NCBI GenBank assembly: GCA_002728135.1
Contig: PBVE01000020.1
Span: 1-64,000, forward strand
Direction of reading: 5' to 3'
Origin: Rhodospirillaceae bacterium
GTDB lineage: Bacteria; Pseudomonadota; Alphaproteobacteria; UBA828
Length of the DNA stretch: 64,000 nt
Shown here in pieces: positions 17,781 through 29,232 of the stretch (positions are counted from its first letter, which is position 1; each line of letters begins with the position of its first letter). Below the pieces are notes generated by a model. That model was given only the letters and a program-made list of their open reading frames with translations. It did not search any database and was not told the origin of the DNA. The translations under genes and the position numbers were made by a program.

Positions 17781-18674
17781 ATGTTATTGTTTAAACAGTC
17801 ACAAAAAAACACTAATAATCCATTTAATAATATCGATCAGGGTTTATTAGACTCGATAGCTTTAAAAAGCCGAAAGTCTGATTATGAACGATATGTATTA
17901 TTAGGTTTTAGCCCTTTTCATTACAGACAAAAACTACTTATATGTCTGGCATTTAATATTGAAATAGCTGAAATTTCAAAAAAAGTGTCAGAACCCATGC
18001 TTGCAAATATCAGATATCAGTGGTGGCGAGATGCATTAGAATCAAGTCATAAAGGGGAACATTATGGACATGATTTATTAAAAAACCTGATGCCAATATT
18101 CAGATCGCATGACAATTTACAAAATTCATTATTAACTCTTATTGACGGGCATGAGATGGAAATTGAGGTTGATTTACCCATAGATACTAACGAAATATTT
18201 AATTATGCCGAAAAAACTGGTGGTATATTGAATCAATTATTTGCAGAAATATTACTTGATGATGAACATGAAACATTAGAGGTAGCAAAATATTATGGTA
18301 CTTTATGGACTATAATAAACGTTATGAAATGTATTGCCAGAAAAGACTTAAAAACAAGATTATGGCTTCCAGAAAAACAATTAATAAAGGAGGGGGTCGA
18401 ACCTAGTCTTATACTTGATATTAAGAATAGGGAAATACTTTGCAAAATCGTTAAGGAGGTATTACTAGAAGGGCAATATTACCTCAGCAATATCCCTACA
18501 AGGTTATCTGGGAACCCAAACGCTCGTTCAGTTTTATTACTTAGGGGAATCATTGTTAAGGAGCTTCACAATTTTAGAAAAGTAAATTACGACCCTTTTT
18601 TAATGAGTTCATCTATTAGGCCACTAGCTACATTAGTTATCCTTTCATGGTGGTTAATAATGAGAAAGTACTAA
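17781..18674 (+). CDS. squalene/phytoene-synthase fold protein lacking catalytic Asp motifs (NDUFAF6-like)
   Basis: A 297-residue all-helical protein of the squalene/phytoene synthase superfamily. The first Asp-rich motif (DxxxD) is replaced by EIAEI, followed by SEPMLANIRYQWWRDAL. The second motif reads NVMKCIARKDLKTRLWLP, also without a DxxxD pair. This pattern matches the NDUFAF6-like branch, whose mitochondrial member assists complex I assembly, and makes prenyl-diphosphate condensation unlikely. The alternative is an HpnC/HpnD enzyme working with the neighbouring HpnE-like oxidase, but the missing Asp residues argue against it. The start is the ATG at 17781, with GAGG at 17775-17778 close upstream. 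Confidence 0.8.
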   Translation: MLLFKQSQKNTNNPFNNIDQGLLDSIALKSRKSDYERYVLLGFSPFHYRQKLLICLAFNIEIAEISKKVSEPMLANIRYQWWRDALESSHKGEHYGHDLLKNLMPIFRSHDNLQNSLLTLIDGHEMEIEVDLPIDTNEIFNYAEKTGGILNQLFAEILLDDEHETLEVAKYYGTLWTIINVMKCIARKDLKTRLWLPEKQLIKEGVEPSLILDIKNREILCKIVKEVLLEGQYYLSNIPTRLSGNPNARSVLLLRGIIVKELHNFRKVNYDPFLMSSSIRPLATLVILSWWLIMRKY

Positions 18675-18707
18675 TTATCTATACAAAAAATAATGGAAAA
18701 GCTGTTA

Positions 18708-20078
18708 TTAATTCAGCCATATATTAAGGTCTGAAAGTGCAAGTTTTGATATGGTTTCTCTTTTTTCTTTTTTCTTAAGTTTTTTGTTAGGAATTTCTGG
18801 TATTAAACCAAAATTTATATTCATAGGTTGATATCTTATATCTGATATACTTAATCCACCGTTGACTACATAATTAAGAAGAGATCCTAAGGCTGTAGTT
18901 TTAGGTGGAGGTTTAATTTCGTAACTTGATATTTCTGCAGCTAAGAATTTACCAGCTAATAGACCAATAGCAGCACTCTCAACGTATCCTTCAACACCTG
19001 TGATCTGTCCTGCAAACCTTAAGTTTTTAGATTTTTTTAACCGTAAAGTAGAATCAAGTAATAGGGGACTATTTATGAATGTATTCCTATGTATACCGCC
19101 CAGTCTTGCAAACTTACATTTTTCCAGTCCAGGTATCATAGAAAAAATACGGATTTGATCTTTATGGCTAAGCTTAGTTTGAAAACCAACCATATTATAC
19201 ATTGTAGCTGCTTCATTATCTTGTCTAAGTTGAACTACCGCATGGGGCTTTATGTCACTCCTAGGATTACTTAGTCCTACTGGTTTCATGGGCCCATATC
19301 TTAGTGTTTCTTTTCCTCTTTCAGCCATGACTTCTATAGGAAGGCAACCCTCAAAATATGGTGTCTCTTTTTCCCACTTCTTAAATGGAATGGATTCTAC
19401 AGTACAAATTTCTTTAATAAATGAATTATATTGTTGTTCATCAAGAGGGCAATTTATATATGCTGCATTGTTTCCTGATGGCCCAGGTTTGTCATATCTT
19501 GATTGATACCAAGCCTTTGAAAAATCTATAGTGTCTTTATATATAATTGGTGCAATTGCATCAAAAAAATCTAACGAATCTTCACCTGTTAACTTTAATA
19601 ACTCTTTACTGAATGTTTCAGATGTCAATGGTCCAGTAGCTATAATAAATTTTTCTTTATTTGACTTTGGTATAGTTGTTTGTTCTGATCTAATTAATTC
19701 GAATGATTTGTGAGAATATAAATTCTCCTCGACTATTTGTGAAAATTTATTTCTATCAACAGCTAATGCTGATCCTGCAGGAACTTTAGTAGTATCAGCA
19801 GCTTTCATGATTATTGAATTGCAGAGCCGCATTTCCTCATGCAGAAGGCCTATTGCACTATTACATTTATCATCAGACCTAAAAGAATTTGAACATACAA
19901 GTTCGCATAAATTATCAGTTGAGTGTGCTGGTGTTGATTTTATTGGTCGCATCTCAATAAGTTTTACATAGATACCAGCATTCAATAATTGCCATGCAGC
20001 TTCACAACCAGCAAGGCCACCCCCAATAATCGTTACAGATTTCTGCTCTTTCATTAAATCCTCTAATGTAATTTTCAT
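18708..20078 (-). CDS. trmFO: methylenetetrahydrofolate-tRNA-(uracil-5-)-methyltransferase
   Basis: TrmFO uses FAD and methylene-tetrahydrofolate to methylate U54 in the T-loop of tRNA. The 456-residue protein has the FAD motif IIGGGLAGCEAAWQLL, the conserved ELVCSNSFRSD segment and GQITGVEGYVESAAIGLLAG near the C-terminus. All are typical of the GidA-like folate-dependent family. It is on the minus strand, 15 bp downstream of uvrA, and convergent with the NDUFAF6-like gene. Confidence 0.96.
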   Translation of the reverse strand: MKITLEDLMKEQKSVTIIGGGLAGCEAAWQLLNAGIYVKLIEMRPIKSTPAHSTDNLCELVCSNSFRSDDKCNSAIGLLHEEMRLCNSIIMKAADTTKVPAGSALAVDRNKFSQIVEENLYSHKSFELIRSEQTTIPKSNKEKFIIATGPLTSETFSKELLKLTGEDSLDFFDAIAPIIYKDTIDFSKAWYQSRYDKPGPSGNNAAYINCPLDEQQYNSFIKEICTVESIPFKKWEKETPYFEGCLPIEVMAERGKETLRYGPMKPVGLSNPRSDIKPHAVVQLRQDNEAATMYNMVGFQTKLSHKDQIRIFSMIPGLEKCKFARLGGIHRNTFINSPLLLDSTLRLKKSKNLRFAGQITGVEGYVESAAIGLLAGKFLAAEISSYEIKPPPKTTALGSLLNYVVNGGLSISDIRYQPMNINFGLIPEIPNKKLKKKEKRETISKLALSDLNIWLN

Positions 20079-20093
20079 AAACTTTAAGGTTAT

Positions 20094-22964
20094 TCAGGTT
20101 GAGTTTGTATTTTTATTTAAAATCTTTTTAAGATAAGAACCTGTATAACTTTTATTTTCCTTTGCTACAGTTTCAGGAGATCCTTGGACAATAATTTTAC
20201 CTCCCTTATCACCTCCATCTGGGCCAAGGTCAATTATCCAGTCTGCAGTTTTAATTACCTCTAGATTATGCTCTATAACAATAACAGTGTTACCTGAATT
20301 AACTAACGTATGTAAAACATCTAAAAGTTTTTTAACATCTGCAAAATGTAATCCTGTCGTTGGTTCATCAAGAATGTAAAGAGTTTTCCCTGTGGCTCTT
20401 CGAGAGAGTTCTTTGGCTAATTTAACTCTCTGTGCTTCTCCTCCTGACAAAGTAGTAGCTTGTTGGCCAATATGGATATAACCAAGTCCGACACGTTGTA
20501 ATGTTTCCATTTTGGATCTGATTGAAGGTACAGCTGAAAAGAAAATCAATCCTTCATCAACTGTCATATTAAGAATATCCGAAATTGATTTACTCTTATA
20601 TTTTATTTCTAGAGTTTCTTTATTATACCTTTTTCCTTTGCACCCATCACATTGCACATATACGTCAGGTAGGAAGTGCATTTCAATTTTAATTAACCCA
20701 TCCCCTTGACAGGTTTCACATCTTCCACCTTTTACATTGAATGAAAATCTACCAGGTTTATATCCCCTTGCTTTTGATTCAGGAAGTCCAGAATACCAAT
20801 CTCTTATTGGGCCAAATGCCCCAGTGTAAGTAGCTGGATTTGATCTTGGAGTACGTCCAATAGGAGATTGGTCAATATCTACAATTTTATCAAATTTTTC
20901 TAGATTAACTATTTCATCATATTTCCCAGATTGGGTTTTAGAATTATTGATATACATGGCTGCAGCATTGTATAAAGTGTCAATAATTAAGGTGGATTTG
21001 CCACTTCCAGATACTCCAGTAACGCAAGTAAAAGTTCCAATTGGTATTTTTGCATTAATGTTTTTTAAGTTATTTGAACTGGCCCCTGATATAATTAATT
21101 CTTGTTGATTTTTTGCAGTTCTTCGTTGCTGGGGGATATCTATTACTTTTCTTTTTGAGAGGTATTGGCCAGTAATACTATCTTTACTGTTCATAATATC
21201 TTTAGCAGTGCCTTTTGCTATTATATGTCCTCCATGAATTCCTGCACCCAAACCCATATCTATAACGTAATCGGCTGAACGAATTGCATCCTCATCATGT
21301 TCAACAATGATAACGCTATTTCCAAGATTTTTAAGATTTGTAAGAGTTTCAAGCAACCTAGAGTTATCTTTTTGATGCAATCCTATGGATGGTTCATCAA
21401 GTACATATACTACCCCTGTTAAACCAGAACCAATTTGAGATGCCAATCTAATTCTTTGACTCTCACCCCCTGACAAAGTAGCTGAAGGTCTTGATAATGA
21501 TAAATAATCGAGTCCAACATTCATGAGAAAATTTAGACGGTCATTTAATTCTTTAAGGATACGTTTTGAGATTATCTTTTCTTGTTTTGTCAGGTTTTTT
21601 GGAAGATCTTGAAACCACCTTGATGTTTCAAATATAGATAATTCTGAGATTTGACCTATATGATAATTATTGATTTTAACAGATAAAGCCTCAGGTTTAA
21701 GTCTATAACCCATACATTCTTTGCATGACCTGTTTGTTTGGTATTTGGTTAGCTCTTCTCGAACCCATGTACTGTCTGATTCTCTCCATCTTTTTTCTAA
21801 GTTATAGAGAACACCATCAAAAGGTTTTGTTAATGTGTATTGTTTCTTTCCGTCATCATAGTTAAATAAAATTTTATCTTCTTTGGAGCCGTCCATAATT
21901 AATTCTTTAAATTGTGATGATAATTTTTTCCAAGGCTTTGACATTGATATTTTATAATGTTGGGCAAGACACTCCAAAGTTTGCATGTAATATGGTGAAT
22001 GATTTCTATTCCAAGGTACTATCGCTCCCTCATTTATAGATAGATTCTCATTGGGTACAACTAGCTTGGTATCAAAATATAATTCAGTTCCAAGTCCATC
22101 ACACGTTGGACATGCTCCATGTGGACTATTAAATGAAAACAATCGTGGCTCAATTTCTTCAATTGTAAAACCAGAAACAGGACAAGCAAATCTAGCTGAA
22201 TATATTTCTTGATCTCCGCTATCAGCGTCTTCAGAGATTAGCAGTCCGTCACTTAATTCTAAAGCTGTTTCAATACTATCTGCTAACCTACGCTCTATCT
22301 CATCATTAATAATTATTCTGTCTACAACTACTTCTATAGAGTGTTTTTCATTTTTATTTAGATTAGGTACTTGGTCAATTGAGTATAAAACACCATTTAC
22401 TTTAATCCTTGCAAAACCTTTCTTTATCAAAGTTGCTATTTCTTTTTTATGTTCTCCTTTGCGGTCACGTATTAGAGGTGCTAGCAAATAAACCTTTGTT
22501 CCATTAGGTTTAGATTTAATTGCATTTACCATTTGAGTTACACTCTGACTACTTATTGGGAGTCCTGTTACGGGAGAAAAAGGAACTCCTATTCTTGCGT
22601 AAAGTAGTCTCAGGTAATCAAAAACTTCTGTTACGGTACCTACGGTAGATCTTGGATTACGACTAGTTGTTTTTTGTTCAATTGATATGGACGGTGACAA
22701 ACCTTCAATGGAATCTACATCTGGTTTTTCCATAAGCTCTAAAAACTGACGAGCGTATGCTGAAAGGCTTTCTACATAACGACGCTGTCCTTCTGCATAA
22801 ATAGTATCAAATGCTAAAGAAGATTTACCTGATCCAGAAACACCTGTAACAATGACTAATTTATTTCTGGGTATTTTAACATCAATATTTTGTAAATTAT
22901 GCTCACGTGCACCTTTGATTGTTATATCATCGGTGTTTATACTTCTTTTAGTTTTGATTACCAT
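20094..22964 (-). CDS. uvrA: UvrABC excinuclease subunit A
   Basis: UvrA scans DNA for bulky lesions as a dimer and loads UvrB. The 956-residue protein has two ABC modules: Walker [13 protein letters not shown] near residue 40 and [11 protein letters not shown] near 655. It has ABC signatures [17 protein letters not shown] and [16 protein letters not shown], and zinc-finger pairs (CKECMGY and CETCQGDG / CDGCKGKRY). Length is normal. It diverges from ssb with 134 bp between, the common uvrA-ssb divergent pair of proteobacteria. Confidence 0.97.
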   Translation of the reverse strand: MVIKTKRSINTDDITIKGAREHNLQNIDVKIPRNKLVIVTGVSGSGKSSLAFDTIYAEGQRRYVESLSAYARQFLELMEKPDVDSIEGLSPSISIEQKTTSRNPRSTVGTVTEVFDYLRLLYARIGVPFSPVTGLPISSQSVTQMVNAIKSKPNGTKVYLLAPLIRDRKGEHKKEIATLIKKGFARIKVNGVLYSIDQVPNLNKNEKHSIEVVVDRIIINDEIERRLADSIETALELSDGLLISEDADSGDQEIYSARFACPVSGFTIEEIEPRLFSFNSPHGACPTCDGLGTELYFDTKLVVPNENLSINEGAIVPWNRNHSPYYMQTLECLAQHYKISMSKPWKKLSSQFKELIMDGSKEDKILFNYDDGKKQYTLTKPFDGVLYNLEKRWRESDSTWVREELTKYQTNRSCKECMGYRLKPEALSVKINNYHIGQISELSIFETSRWFQDLPKNLTKQEKIISKRILKELNDRLNFLMNVGLDYLSLSRPSATLSGGESQRIRLASQIGSGLTGVVYVLDEPSIGLHQKDNSRLLETLTNLKNLGNSVIIVEHDEDAIRSADYVIDMGLGAGIHGGHIIAKGTAKDIMNSKDSITGQYLSKRKVIDIPQQRRTAKNQQELIISGASSNNLKNINAKIPIGTFTCVTGVSGSGKSTLIIDTLYNAAAMYINNSKTQSGKYDEIVNLEKFDKIVDIDQSPIGRTPRSNPATYTGAFGPIRDWYSGLPESKARGYKPGRFSFNVKGGRCETCQGDGLIKIEMHFLPDVYVQCDGCKGKRYNKETLEIKYKSKSISDILNMTVDEGLIFFSAVPSIRSKMETLQRVGLGYIHIGQQATTLSGGEAQRVKLAKELSRRATGKTLYILDEPTTGLHFADVKKLLDVLHTLVNSGNTVIVIEHNLEVIKTADWIIDLGPDGGDKGGKIIVQGSPETVAKENKSYTGSYLKKILNKNTNST

Positions 22965-23098
22965 ATATACTATTTAATTATGATCCGTTGTGTATGCAAA
23001 TATGTTTATTTATGGTTTATGTTAAAGGCGTGTTAAATAATTTATTTATATATATACAATTTTCTAATCTAGTTATGTGACGACTTGGGGGCATAAAA

Positions 23099-23572
23099 AT
23101 GGCAGGAAGCGTTAATAAAGTAATATTAATTGGAAATTTAGGGCGAGATCCAGAAATACGCCAAATGCAAGATGGAAACCCAGTTGTAAATTTATCCATT
23201 GCTACTTCAGAATCATGGCGAGACAAGGCTAGTGGCGAAAGGCGAGAGAAAACTGAGTGGCATAGAGTAGTAATATTTAACGAACGCCTTGCAGAAATAG
23301 CTGAAAAGTACTTGAAAAAAGGTCTTAGAATCTATGTTGAAGGACAACTTCAAACTCGTAAGTGGACAGATGCAGCGGGAATCGAAAAGTATTCAACTGA
23401 GATTGTTCTAAATAGATTTCGTGGAGATATACAAATGCTTGATCGGGCAGGGGACTCTTCTGATCATTCACGTGTTTCTGATGGAGACAGTGCTATGGAT
23501 GAGACGAATCTCTCAAATTCGGAAACTAGTACAGACTCAGCTAATAATCTTGATGATGATATTCCTTTTTAA
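23099..23572 (+). CDS. ssb: single-stranded DNA-binding protein
   Basis: SSB coats single-stranded DNA in replication and repair. The 157-residue protein has the OB fold (1-110) beginning [20 protein letters not shown], with [12 protein letters not shown] and [20 protein letters not shown] polar linker and the exact acidic protein-interaction tip DDDIPF follow. GGGGG at 23087-23091 is the ribosome binding site. It is divergent from uvrA and followed, after 170 bp, by gyrA. Confidence 0.97.
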   Translation: MAGSVNKVILIGNLGRDPEIRQMQDGNPVVNLSIATSESWRDKASGERREKTEWHRVVIFNERLAEIAEKYLKKGLRIYVEGQLQTRKWTDAAGIEKYSTEIVLNRFRGDIQMLDRAGDSSDHSRVSDGDSAMDETNLSNSETSTDSANNLDDDIPF

Positions 23573-23742
23573 GTTAAACTATATATTAAATGAAGTAGAT
23601 ATAACATAATTTTCGAATTAATTATGTGTAAACAATCCCATTACGCCATTGTTGAATGTAATAAATTAGTTTAAAATGAAATATGTTTTTTTATTCAACG
23701 ATTCGTTTCTTTAACTTAATTTCAAAGGCTTAGAGCACGTCA

Positions 23743-26463
23743 TTGAGTAACGAGCCACCAGCCCAACCGCCTGCAGATACGCCGGCTTTCGAGCCTAAAG
23801 ATTTTCGTCCTGTATCTATCGAGGAGGAAATGAAACGCTCGTACCTTGACTATGCAATGAGCGTCATAGTTTCAAGGGCTTTACCTGATGTTAGAGATGG
23901 ATTAAAGCCAGTTCATCGCCGAATTTTATACGCTATGCATGAAAGTGGCTATCTATGGAATAAACCTCATCGCAAATCTGCACGGGTTGTAGGAGATGTG
24001 ATGGGTAAATATCACCCTCATGGTGATGCAGCTATTTATGACGCAATGGTTCGCATGGCTCAAGACTTTTCTATGCGGATTCCTCTCATTGATGGCCAGG
24101 GAAATTTTGGCTCAATGGATGGAGATCCACCTGCAGCTATGCGCTACACTGAAGTTAGGATGGCAAAGCCATCTCAGACTTTGATTGCGGATATAGAACA
24201 AGATACTGTTGATTTTAATGATAATTATGATGGATCTGCTCAGGAACCATCAGTGTTGCCTGCAGAATTCCCTAATTTATTGGTTAATGGAGCAGGGGGT
24301 ATAGCTGTTGGTATGGCTACTAATATACCTCCGCATAATCTTGGGGAAGTTATAGATGCATGTTGTGCATTTATAGATAACCCTTCCATTACCTTGGAAG
24401 AATTAGTAGAAATTGTCCCTGGCCCAGATTTCCCTACAGGTGCACAAATTCTTGGTCGTGCAGGTATGCGCCAAGCATTAATGACTGGTAGGGGATCAGT
24501 TGTAATGCGTTCTCGAACACATTTTGAAGAAATCCGTAAAGATAGAGAAGCAATAATAGTAACTGAGATACCATACCAAGTTAACAAATCCCGTATGATT
24601 GAGCGTATTGCTGAGTTAGTCCGAGACAAACGTGTTGAGGGCATAGCAGATCTAAGAGATGAATCGGACAGAGATGGTGTAAGAGTTGTTGTTGAGCTGA
24701 AGCGGGATGCAGTAGCGGAAGTAGTACTTGCCCAATTACACAAATATTCTCCTCTACAAACTAGCTTTGGAGTAAATATGCTTGCACTGAATGGTGGCAA
24801 GCCAGAATTAATGAATTTAAAAGACGTTATTAAAGCTTTTATTAAGTTCCGTGAAGATGTGATTACAAGACGCACAAAATTTCTTCTAGGTAAGGCAAGA
24901 GATAGAGCACATATATTAGTTGGTTTGGCAATAGCTGTAGAAAATATCGATGATGTAATTGCCACGATACGTAAATCAAAAGATCCCTCAGAGGCTCGGT
25001 CAACGCTTATTGCACGTGAATGGCCAGTTCGTGAGGTTGGTGAATTGGTAAATCTGATTGCAGACCCAAGACAGGTAATCGACAAAACTAAAAATACAGT
25101 ACGACTAACCGAAGAACAAACTAGGGCTATTCTTGAGCTTAGGTTACAAAGATTAACGGCTATGGAAAGAGATAAGATTGCTGGTGAACTAGAAGAAATT
25201 ATGTCACAGATACAAGCATATATTAAAATTTTGCAGGATCCTGATACTCTTAAGGGTTTATTACTTAAAGAACTAAAGACTGTAAAAGAGGAATATGCTG
25301 ATGAAAGGAGAACTGAATTAATTGATCAAGAATTTGAAGCAGATATAGAAGATTTAATTCAAAGAGAAGAAATGGTTGTTACACTATCTCACACTGGTTA
25401 TGTGAAAAGGGTAGCATTATCAAAATATAGGTCACAAAAAAGAGGAGGAAAAGGCCGCTATGGTATGCGCCTTAAGGATCAAGACTTTGTGAGCCGTGTT
25501 TTTGTAGTCAATACTCATACGCCAGTATTATTTTTCTCTACAGCAGGAAAAGTATACAAATTAAAAGTATATCGTTTGCCCCTAGCGGAGCCGCAAGCCA
25601 GAGGTAAGGCATTAATCAATCTCCTTCCTCTATCTGATGGTGAAACTATTTCGACAATTTTACCGATGCCAGAAGATGAGGGTTCTTGGGGAAATTTACA
25701 ACTGATGTTTTCAACATCTAGCGGCTATGTGAGAAGAAATAGTGCATCTGATTTCACAAATGTGCCGTCAAATGGGAAAATAGCGATGAAGCTTGCTGAT
25801 GGAGATGGAATAGTTGGTGTTTCAACATGTAAACCATATGATGATGTATTGCTCGCAGCTTCTGGAGGCAAATGTGTTAGGTTTGCAGTACCTGATGTAA
25901 GGCTTTTCAAAGGTAGAAGTTCACAGGGCGTTCGTGGGATGATGCTTGCTGAGAACGATCGTATTGTTTCTATGACAATTTTAACACATGTAGATCTAAG
26001 CTCTAGTGACCGTGATGGTTATTTTCGTAGAAAAAGAGAAGGAGAGGTCCCGCAGCTTTCAGAAGAAAGACGTTTAGAGCTTGAGTCAATTGAACAATTT
26101 CTCTTAACAGTACGCTCAGATGGTTATGGAAAAAGAACATCTGCGCATGATTATAGGCTAACTAAAAGGGGTGGTAAGGGTGTTATTAATATAGATTTGG
26201 GAAAAGAGAGTCATGTTGTGGCGACAACACCTGTTGAAGATGAGGAGGGTGTAATGTTGGTTACAGATGGTGGGCAAATGATCCGTTGTGCTGTATCGGA
26301 TATTAGTAAGGTTGGACGTACGGCAAGAGGAGTAAGGATCTTTCGATTATCCGAAGAAGAGCATGTAATGGCTGTTGCACAACTCGATGATCAGGAAGAA
26401 AATGTAAATGAAACAGAAACTAATATTCAAGAGAATCAATCTACGGAACAAAATAATTCGTGA
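23743..26463 (+). CDS. gyrA: DNA gyrase subunit A
   Basis: The breakage-reunion subunit of gyrase. The 906-residue protein has the N-terminal [28 protein letters not shown], the catalytic tyrosine region [10 protein letters not shown], and the C-terminal DNA-wrapping beta-pinwheel with the GyrA box as QKRGGKG, which identifies GyrA rather than ParC. The tail is rich in Glu and Asn. The start is TTG at 23743 with only a weak ribosome binding site. Residues in the quinolone-determining region read [21 protein letters not shown], the susceptible-type Gly-Asp-Ala-Ala pattern with Ala rather than Ser at the position after Asp. Confidence 0.97.
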   Translation: MSNEPPAQPPADTPAFEPKDFRPVSIEEEMKRSYLDYAMSVIVSRALPDVRDGLKPVHRRILYAMHESGYLWNKPHRKSARVVGDVMGKYHPHGDAAIYDAMVRMAQDFSMRIPLIDGQGNFGSMDGDPPAAMRYTEVRMAKPSQTLIADIEQDTVDFNDNYDGSAQEPSVLPAEFPNLLVNGAGGIAVGMATNIPPHNLGEVIDACCAFIDNPSITLEELVEIVPGPDFPTGAQILGRAGMRQALMTGRGSVVMRSRTHFEEIRKDREAIIVTEIPYQVNKSRMIERIAELVRDKRVEGIADLRDESDRDGVRVVVELKRDAVAEVVLAQLHKYSPLQTSFGVNMLALNGGKPELMNLKDVIKAFIKFREDVITRRTKFLLGKARDRAHILVGLAIAVENIDDVIATIRKSKDPSEARSTLIAREWPVREVGELVNLIADPRQVIDKTKNTVRLTEEQTRAILELRLQRLTAMERDKIAGELEEIMSQIQAYIKILQDPDTLKGLLLKELKTVKEEYADERRTELIDQEFEADIEDLIQREEMVVTLSHTGYVKRVALSKYRSQKRGGKGRYGMRLKDQDFVSRVFVVNTHTPVLFFSTAGKVYKLKVYRLPLAEPQARGKALINLLPLSDGETISTILPMPEDEGSWGNLQLMFSTSSGYVRRNSASDFTNVPSNGKIAMKLADGDGIVGVSTCKPYDDVLLAASGGKCVRFAVPDVRLFKGRSSQGVRGMMLAENDRIVSMTILTHVDLSSSDRDGYFRRKREGEVPQLSEERRLELESIEQFLLTVRSDGYGKRTSAHDYRLTKRGGKGVINIDLGKESHVVATTPVEDEEGVMLVTDGGQMIRCAVSDISKVGRTARGVRIFRLSEEEHVMAVAQLDDQEENVNETETNIQENQSTEQNNS

Positions 26464-26520
26464 ATATCCGACTTCCTAGAACTAAAAATTAATAAAAATT
26501 GTGAATGAAGGGTTTGATTG

Positions 26521-27024
26521 ATGAATGATATGCGTATTGGTGTTTACCCAGGTACTTTCGATCCAATTACCAGTGGCCATACAGATATAGTTAAAAGAGC
26601 ACTAAGGGTAGTAGATCATTTAGTTATTGGTGTTGCAGTAAATACTGGAAAATCACCATTATTTAATGTTGATGAGCGAGTTGATATGGTTATGAAGGAA
26701 TTAAAACCAATTTGTGGAGATAGAATTTCTGTTCGAAATTTTGATAATTTATTAATGCATTTTGTGGAGGAGGTCCAAGCTTCTATTATTATTAGAGGGC
26801 TTAGGGCCTTATCATACTTTGAATATGAATTTCAAATGACTGGAATGAATGCGAGGCTAAATAATAATGTTGAGACAGTTTTTCTGATGGCATCTGAAAA
26901 CCATCAATTTATAGCTTCTAAACTTGTGAAGGAAATAGCAGCTTTAGGAGGAGATATTAGTTCTTTTGTTTCACCTGAAATTAGTGCAAGCCTGATTAAG
27001 CGCATAAAATCGAAAAATAGTTAA
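26521..27024 (+). CDS. coaD: phosphopantetheine adenylyltransferase
   Basis: Catalyses the fourth step of coenzyme A synthesis, making dephospho-CoA from ATP and 4'-phosphopantetheine. The protein has the nucleotidyltransferase motif YPGTFDPITSGHTDI (T/HxGH), IIRGLRALSYFEYEFQMTGMN, and the SENHQFIASKLVKEIA segment. I place the start at ATG 26521, eight bases after AAGGG; a TTG one codon earlier is also open. It lies between gyrA and queA. Confidence 0.96.
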   Translation: MNDMRIGVYPGTFDPITSGHTDIVKRALRVVDHLVIGVAVNTGKSPLFNVDERVDMVMKELKPICGDRISVRNFDNLLMHFVEEVQASIIIRGLRALSYFEYEFQMTGMNARLNNNVETVFLMASENHQFIASKLVKEIAALGGDISSFVSPEISASLIKRIKSKNS

Positions 27025-27043
27025 CTGTTATGCAAGTTAATAA

Positions 27044-28072
27044 ATGAAAGTTGATCAATTCAATTATGAACTTCCTAAAGAGCTAATTGCTAAAAGTCCA
27101 GTAGAACCAAGTGACTCAGCAAGAATGCTCGTTGTTAAAAATTCCATTAAAGACTATATAATCAAAGATTTACCAAATTTTCTATCGGAGAATGACATCT
27201 TGGTCTTTAATGATACTCGTGTGATTCCTGCACGTTTAATTGGTTTTCAAGAGAAGACAAAAATAGAAATTACTCTTATAAAAGAGGTAAATCAGAAACA
27301 TTGGCGTGCATTCGCCAAACCTGCTAGACGTGTAAAAGTTGGTTGTCAAATAATATTTTCACCAAAATTTAAAGCAGATATCTTAAAACGAAATGGTCAA
27401 GAAGTAGATCTTCTATTTAATTTTAATAGAGAAGAATTTTTTGACAATCTAGATCTTCATGGAAAAATGCCTTTACCGCCTTACATAAAAAGATCTGATG
27501 ATTATAACGATTCAGACAGAGAAAATTACCAAACTATTTATGCCAAAGAACCAGGAGCAATTGCTGCACCTACTGCAGGCCTTCATTTTACAACAGATCT
27601 TTTCGATGAAATTCAAAGAAAAAAAATAAAATATGTATTTACAACTCTTCATGTGGGCGCAGGAACATTCGTACCTGTTAAGGTAGAAGATACAGATAAC
27701 CATGTGATGCATTCAGAGCATTACAGAATAGATGAAACCGCTGTTGATGCTATTGAGGAAGCCCGTAATAAGGGCGGGCGTGTTGTCGCTGTGGGAACAA
27801 CCTCACTACGTGTATTGGAATCTTCTACAGATATTAGCGGTAAGTTATTTCCTACTGAAGGGATTACAAATTTATTTATTGTTCCTGGTTATAAATTTAA
27901 AGTAGTTGATATTTTACTTACAAACTTTCATCTACCACGATCAACTCTTTTAATGCTTGTGTCAGCCTTTATTGGGTCTGATAAAACAAAATTAGTTTAT
28001 TCTTATGCTATAGAAAAAAAATATAGATTTTTTTCCTATGGAGATGCATGCCTTCTATACAAGAAAGAATAA
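27044..28072 (+). CDS. queA: S-adenosylmethionine:tRNA ribosyltransferase-isomerase
   Basis: QueA adds the epoxycyclopentanediol ring from SAM onto preQ1 in tRNA, giving epoxyqueuosine. The 342-residue protein begins KVDQFNYELPKELIAKSPVEP and contains the typical NDTRVIPARLIG, PLPPYIKR and AAPTAGLHFT motifs. It ends in TNFHLPRSTLLMLVSAFIG. It is followed 6 bp later by tgt, the enzyme that inserts preQ1, so the pair forms a queuosine unit. Confidence 0.97.
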   Translation: MKVDQFNYELPKELIAKSPVEPSDSARMLVVKNSIKDYIIKDLPNFLSENDILVFNDTRVIPARLIGFQEKTKIEITLIKEVNQKHWRAFAKPARRVKVGCQIIFSPKFKADILKRNGQEVDLLFNFNREEFFDNLDLHGKMPLPPYIKRSDDYNDSDRENYQTIYAKEPGAIAAPTAGLHFTTDLFDEIQRKKIKYVFTTLHVGAGTFVPVKVEDTDNHVMHSEHYRIDETAVDAIEEARNKGGRVVAVGTTSLRVLESSTDISGKLFPTEGITNLFIVPGYKFKVVDILLTNFHLPRSTLLMLVSAFIGSDKTKLVYSYAIEKKYRFFSYGDACLLYKKE

Positions 28073-28078
28073 AACTTC

Positions 28079-29185
28079 ATGGGAATTCAATTTGACATAC
28101 TTGATACTGAAGGTTTGGCTCGACGTGGACTTTTGAAAACTTCAAGAGGTGTCATTCACACTCCAGCATTTATGCCTGTGGGTACTGCAGCAACAGTAAA
28201 AGGTCTTTTACCTTCTCAGGTCGAAAATATTGGAACAGATATTATACTGGGTAATACTTATCATCTAATGCTAAGGCCAGGTGTTGAGATAATCGACCAA
28301 TTTGGAGGTTTGAATAATTTTATGAATTGGGAAGGACCTATTTTAACGGATTCTGGTGGCTTTCAGATTATGTCATTAGCTGGGTTAAGACAAATTGACA
28401 ATGATGGAGTTACATTTAAATCACATATAGATGGTTCTTTACATAGGCTCACTCCAGAAAAGGCGATAGAAATTCAAACAATTCTTGGTAGTGATATCTC
28501 AATGGTTTTAGATGAATGCGTTTCATTTCCTGCAGATTATAAAACTGCTGCAGATGCAGTTAAAAGGTCCACTATATGGGCTAAGCGCTGTAAAACAGCC
28601 TACTATGAAAGTCCTGGTAGGGGCTTATTTGGTATTATTCAAGGTAGTATTTATAAGGACCTTAGGATGGAATCTTTAGAAATGCTAAACCAATTTAATT
28701 TTGATGGAATTGCTATTGGTGGACTAGCCGTAGGTGAGGGGCAGGAAAATATGCTTGATATTTTAAAAGGAATCTCTTGCTCACTACCTGATTTAAAGCC
28801 CCATTATCTAATGGGTGTGGGAACTCCTGATGATATCGTAAATGCTGTTTCACTTGGTGTTGATATGTTTGACTGTGTATTACCAACAAGATCAGGAAGA
28901 ACTGGTCGTTTATACACACTTCATGGGCATATTAATATTAAAAATTCTATTCATAGCAAGTCAGAAATGCCAATTGACTTAGATTGTGACTGTAAAATTT
29001 GTAATTCATTTTCCAGAAGTTATATTCATCATTTATTCCGCTGCAAAGAAATGTTGGGTCCAATAGTTTGTAGTATCCATAATTTATATTTTTATCAAAA
29101 TTTGATGAAAAAGATCCGGATTTCACTAGAAAAGAATAATTTTAAAGAATTTCATCAAATATGGAAAAAAACTTATAAGAAATAA
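28079..29185 (+). CDS. tgt: queuine/preQ1 tRNA-guanine transglycosylase
   Basis: Tgt swaps guanine 34 for preQ1 in GUN-anticodon tRNAs. The 368-residue protein has the substrate Asp motif LTDSGGFQIMSL, the nucleophile region GVDMFDCVLPTRSGRTG, and the C-terminal zinc site CDCKICNSFSRSYIHHLFRC. Length is normal. It lies 6 bp after queA and 47 bp before the tRNA-Lys gene, within which a promoter for the tRNA can be recognised. Confidence 0.97.
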   Translation: MGIQFDILDTEGLARRGLLKTSRGVIHTPAFMPVGTAATVKGLLPSQVENIGTDIILGNTYHLMLRPGVEIIDQFGGLNNFMNWEGPILTDSGGFQIMSLAGLRQIDNDGVTFKSHIDGSLHRLTPEKAIEIQTILGSDISMVLDECVSFPADYKTAADAVKRSTIWAKRCKTAYYESPGRGLFGIIQGSIYKDLRMESLEMLNQFNFDGIAIGGLAVGEGQENMLDILKGISCSLPDLKPHYLMGVGTPDDIVNAVSLGVDMFDCVLPTRSGRTGRLYTLHGHINIKNSIHSKSEMPIDLDCDCKICNSFSRSYIHHLFRCKEMLGPIVCSIHNLYFYQNLMKKIRISLEKNNFKEFHQIWKKTYKK

Positions 29186-29195
29186 CAGAACCAGC

Positions 29196-29224
29196 TTGAC
29201 CCAGCAGTTAAGCGTTCTTATGTT
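29196..29224 (+). promoter_or_regulatory. sigma-70 type promoter of tRNA-Lys
   Basis: TTGACC (29196-29201) and TATGTT (29219-29224) are separated by 17 bp. A transcription start about 7 bases downstream would fall at 29231, just before the mature 5' end of the tRNA at 29233. The match to the -35/-10 consensus and the spacing are seen directly; activity is inferred. Confidence 0.65.
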
Positions 29225-29232
29225 GATTTTGT

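Noticed and set aside
24240-25085. 281-codon minus-strand ORF inside gyrA
   Set aside because: It lies wholly antisense to the conserved breakage-reunion domain and its protein is Ser/Thr-rich without a domain; a shadow frame.
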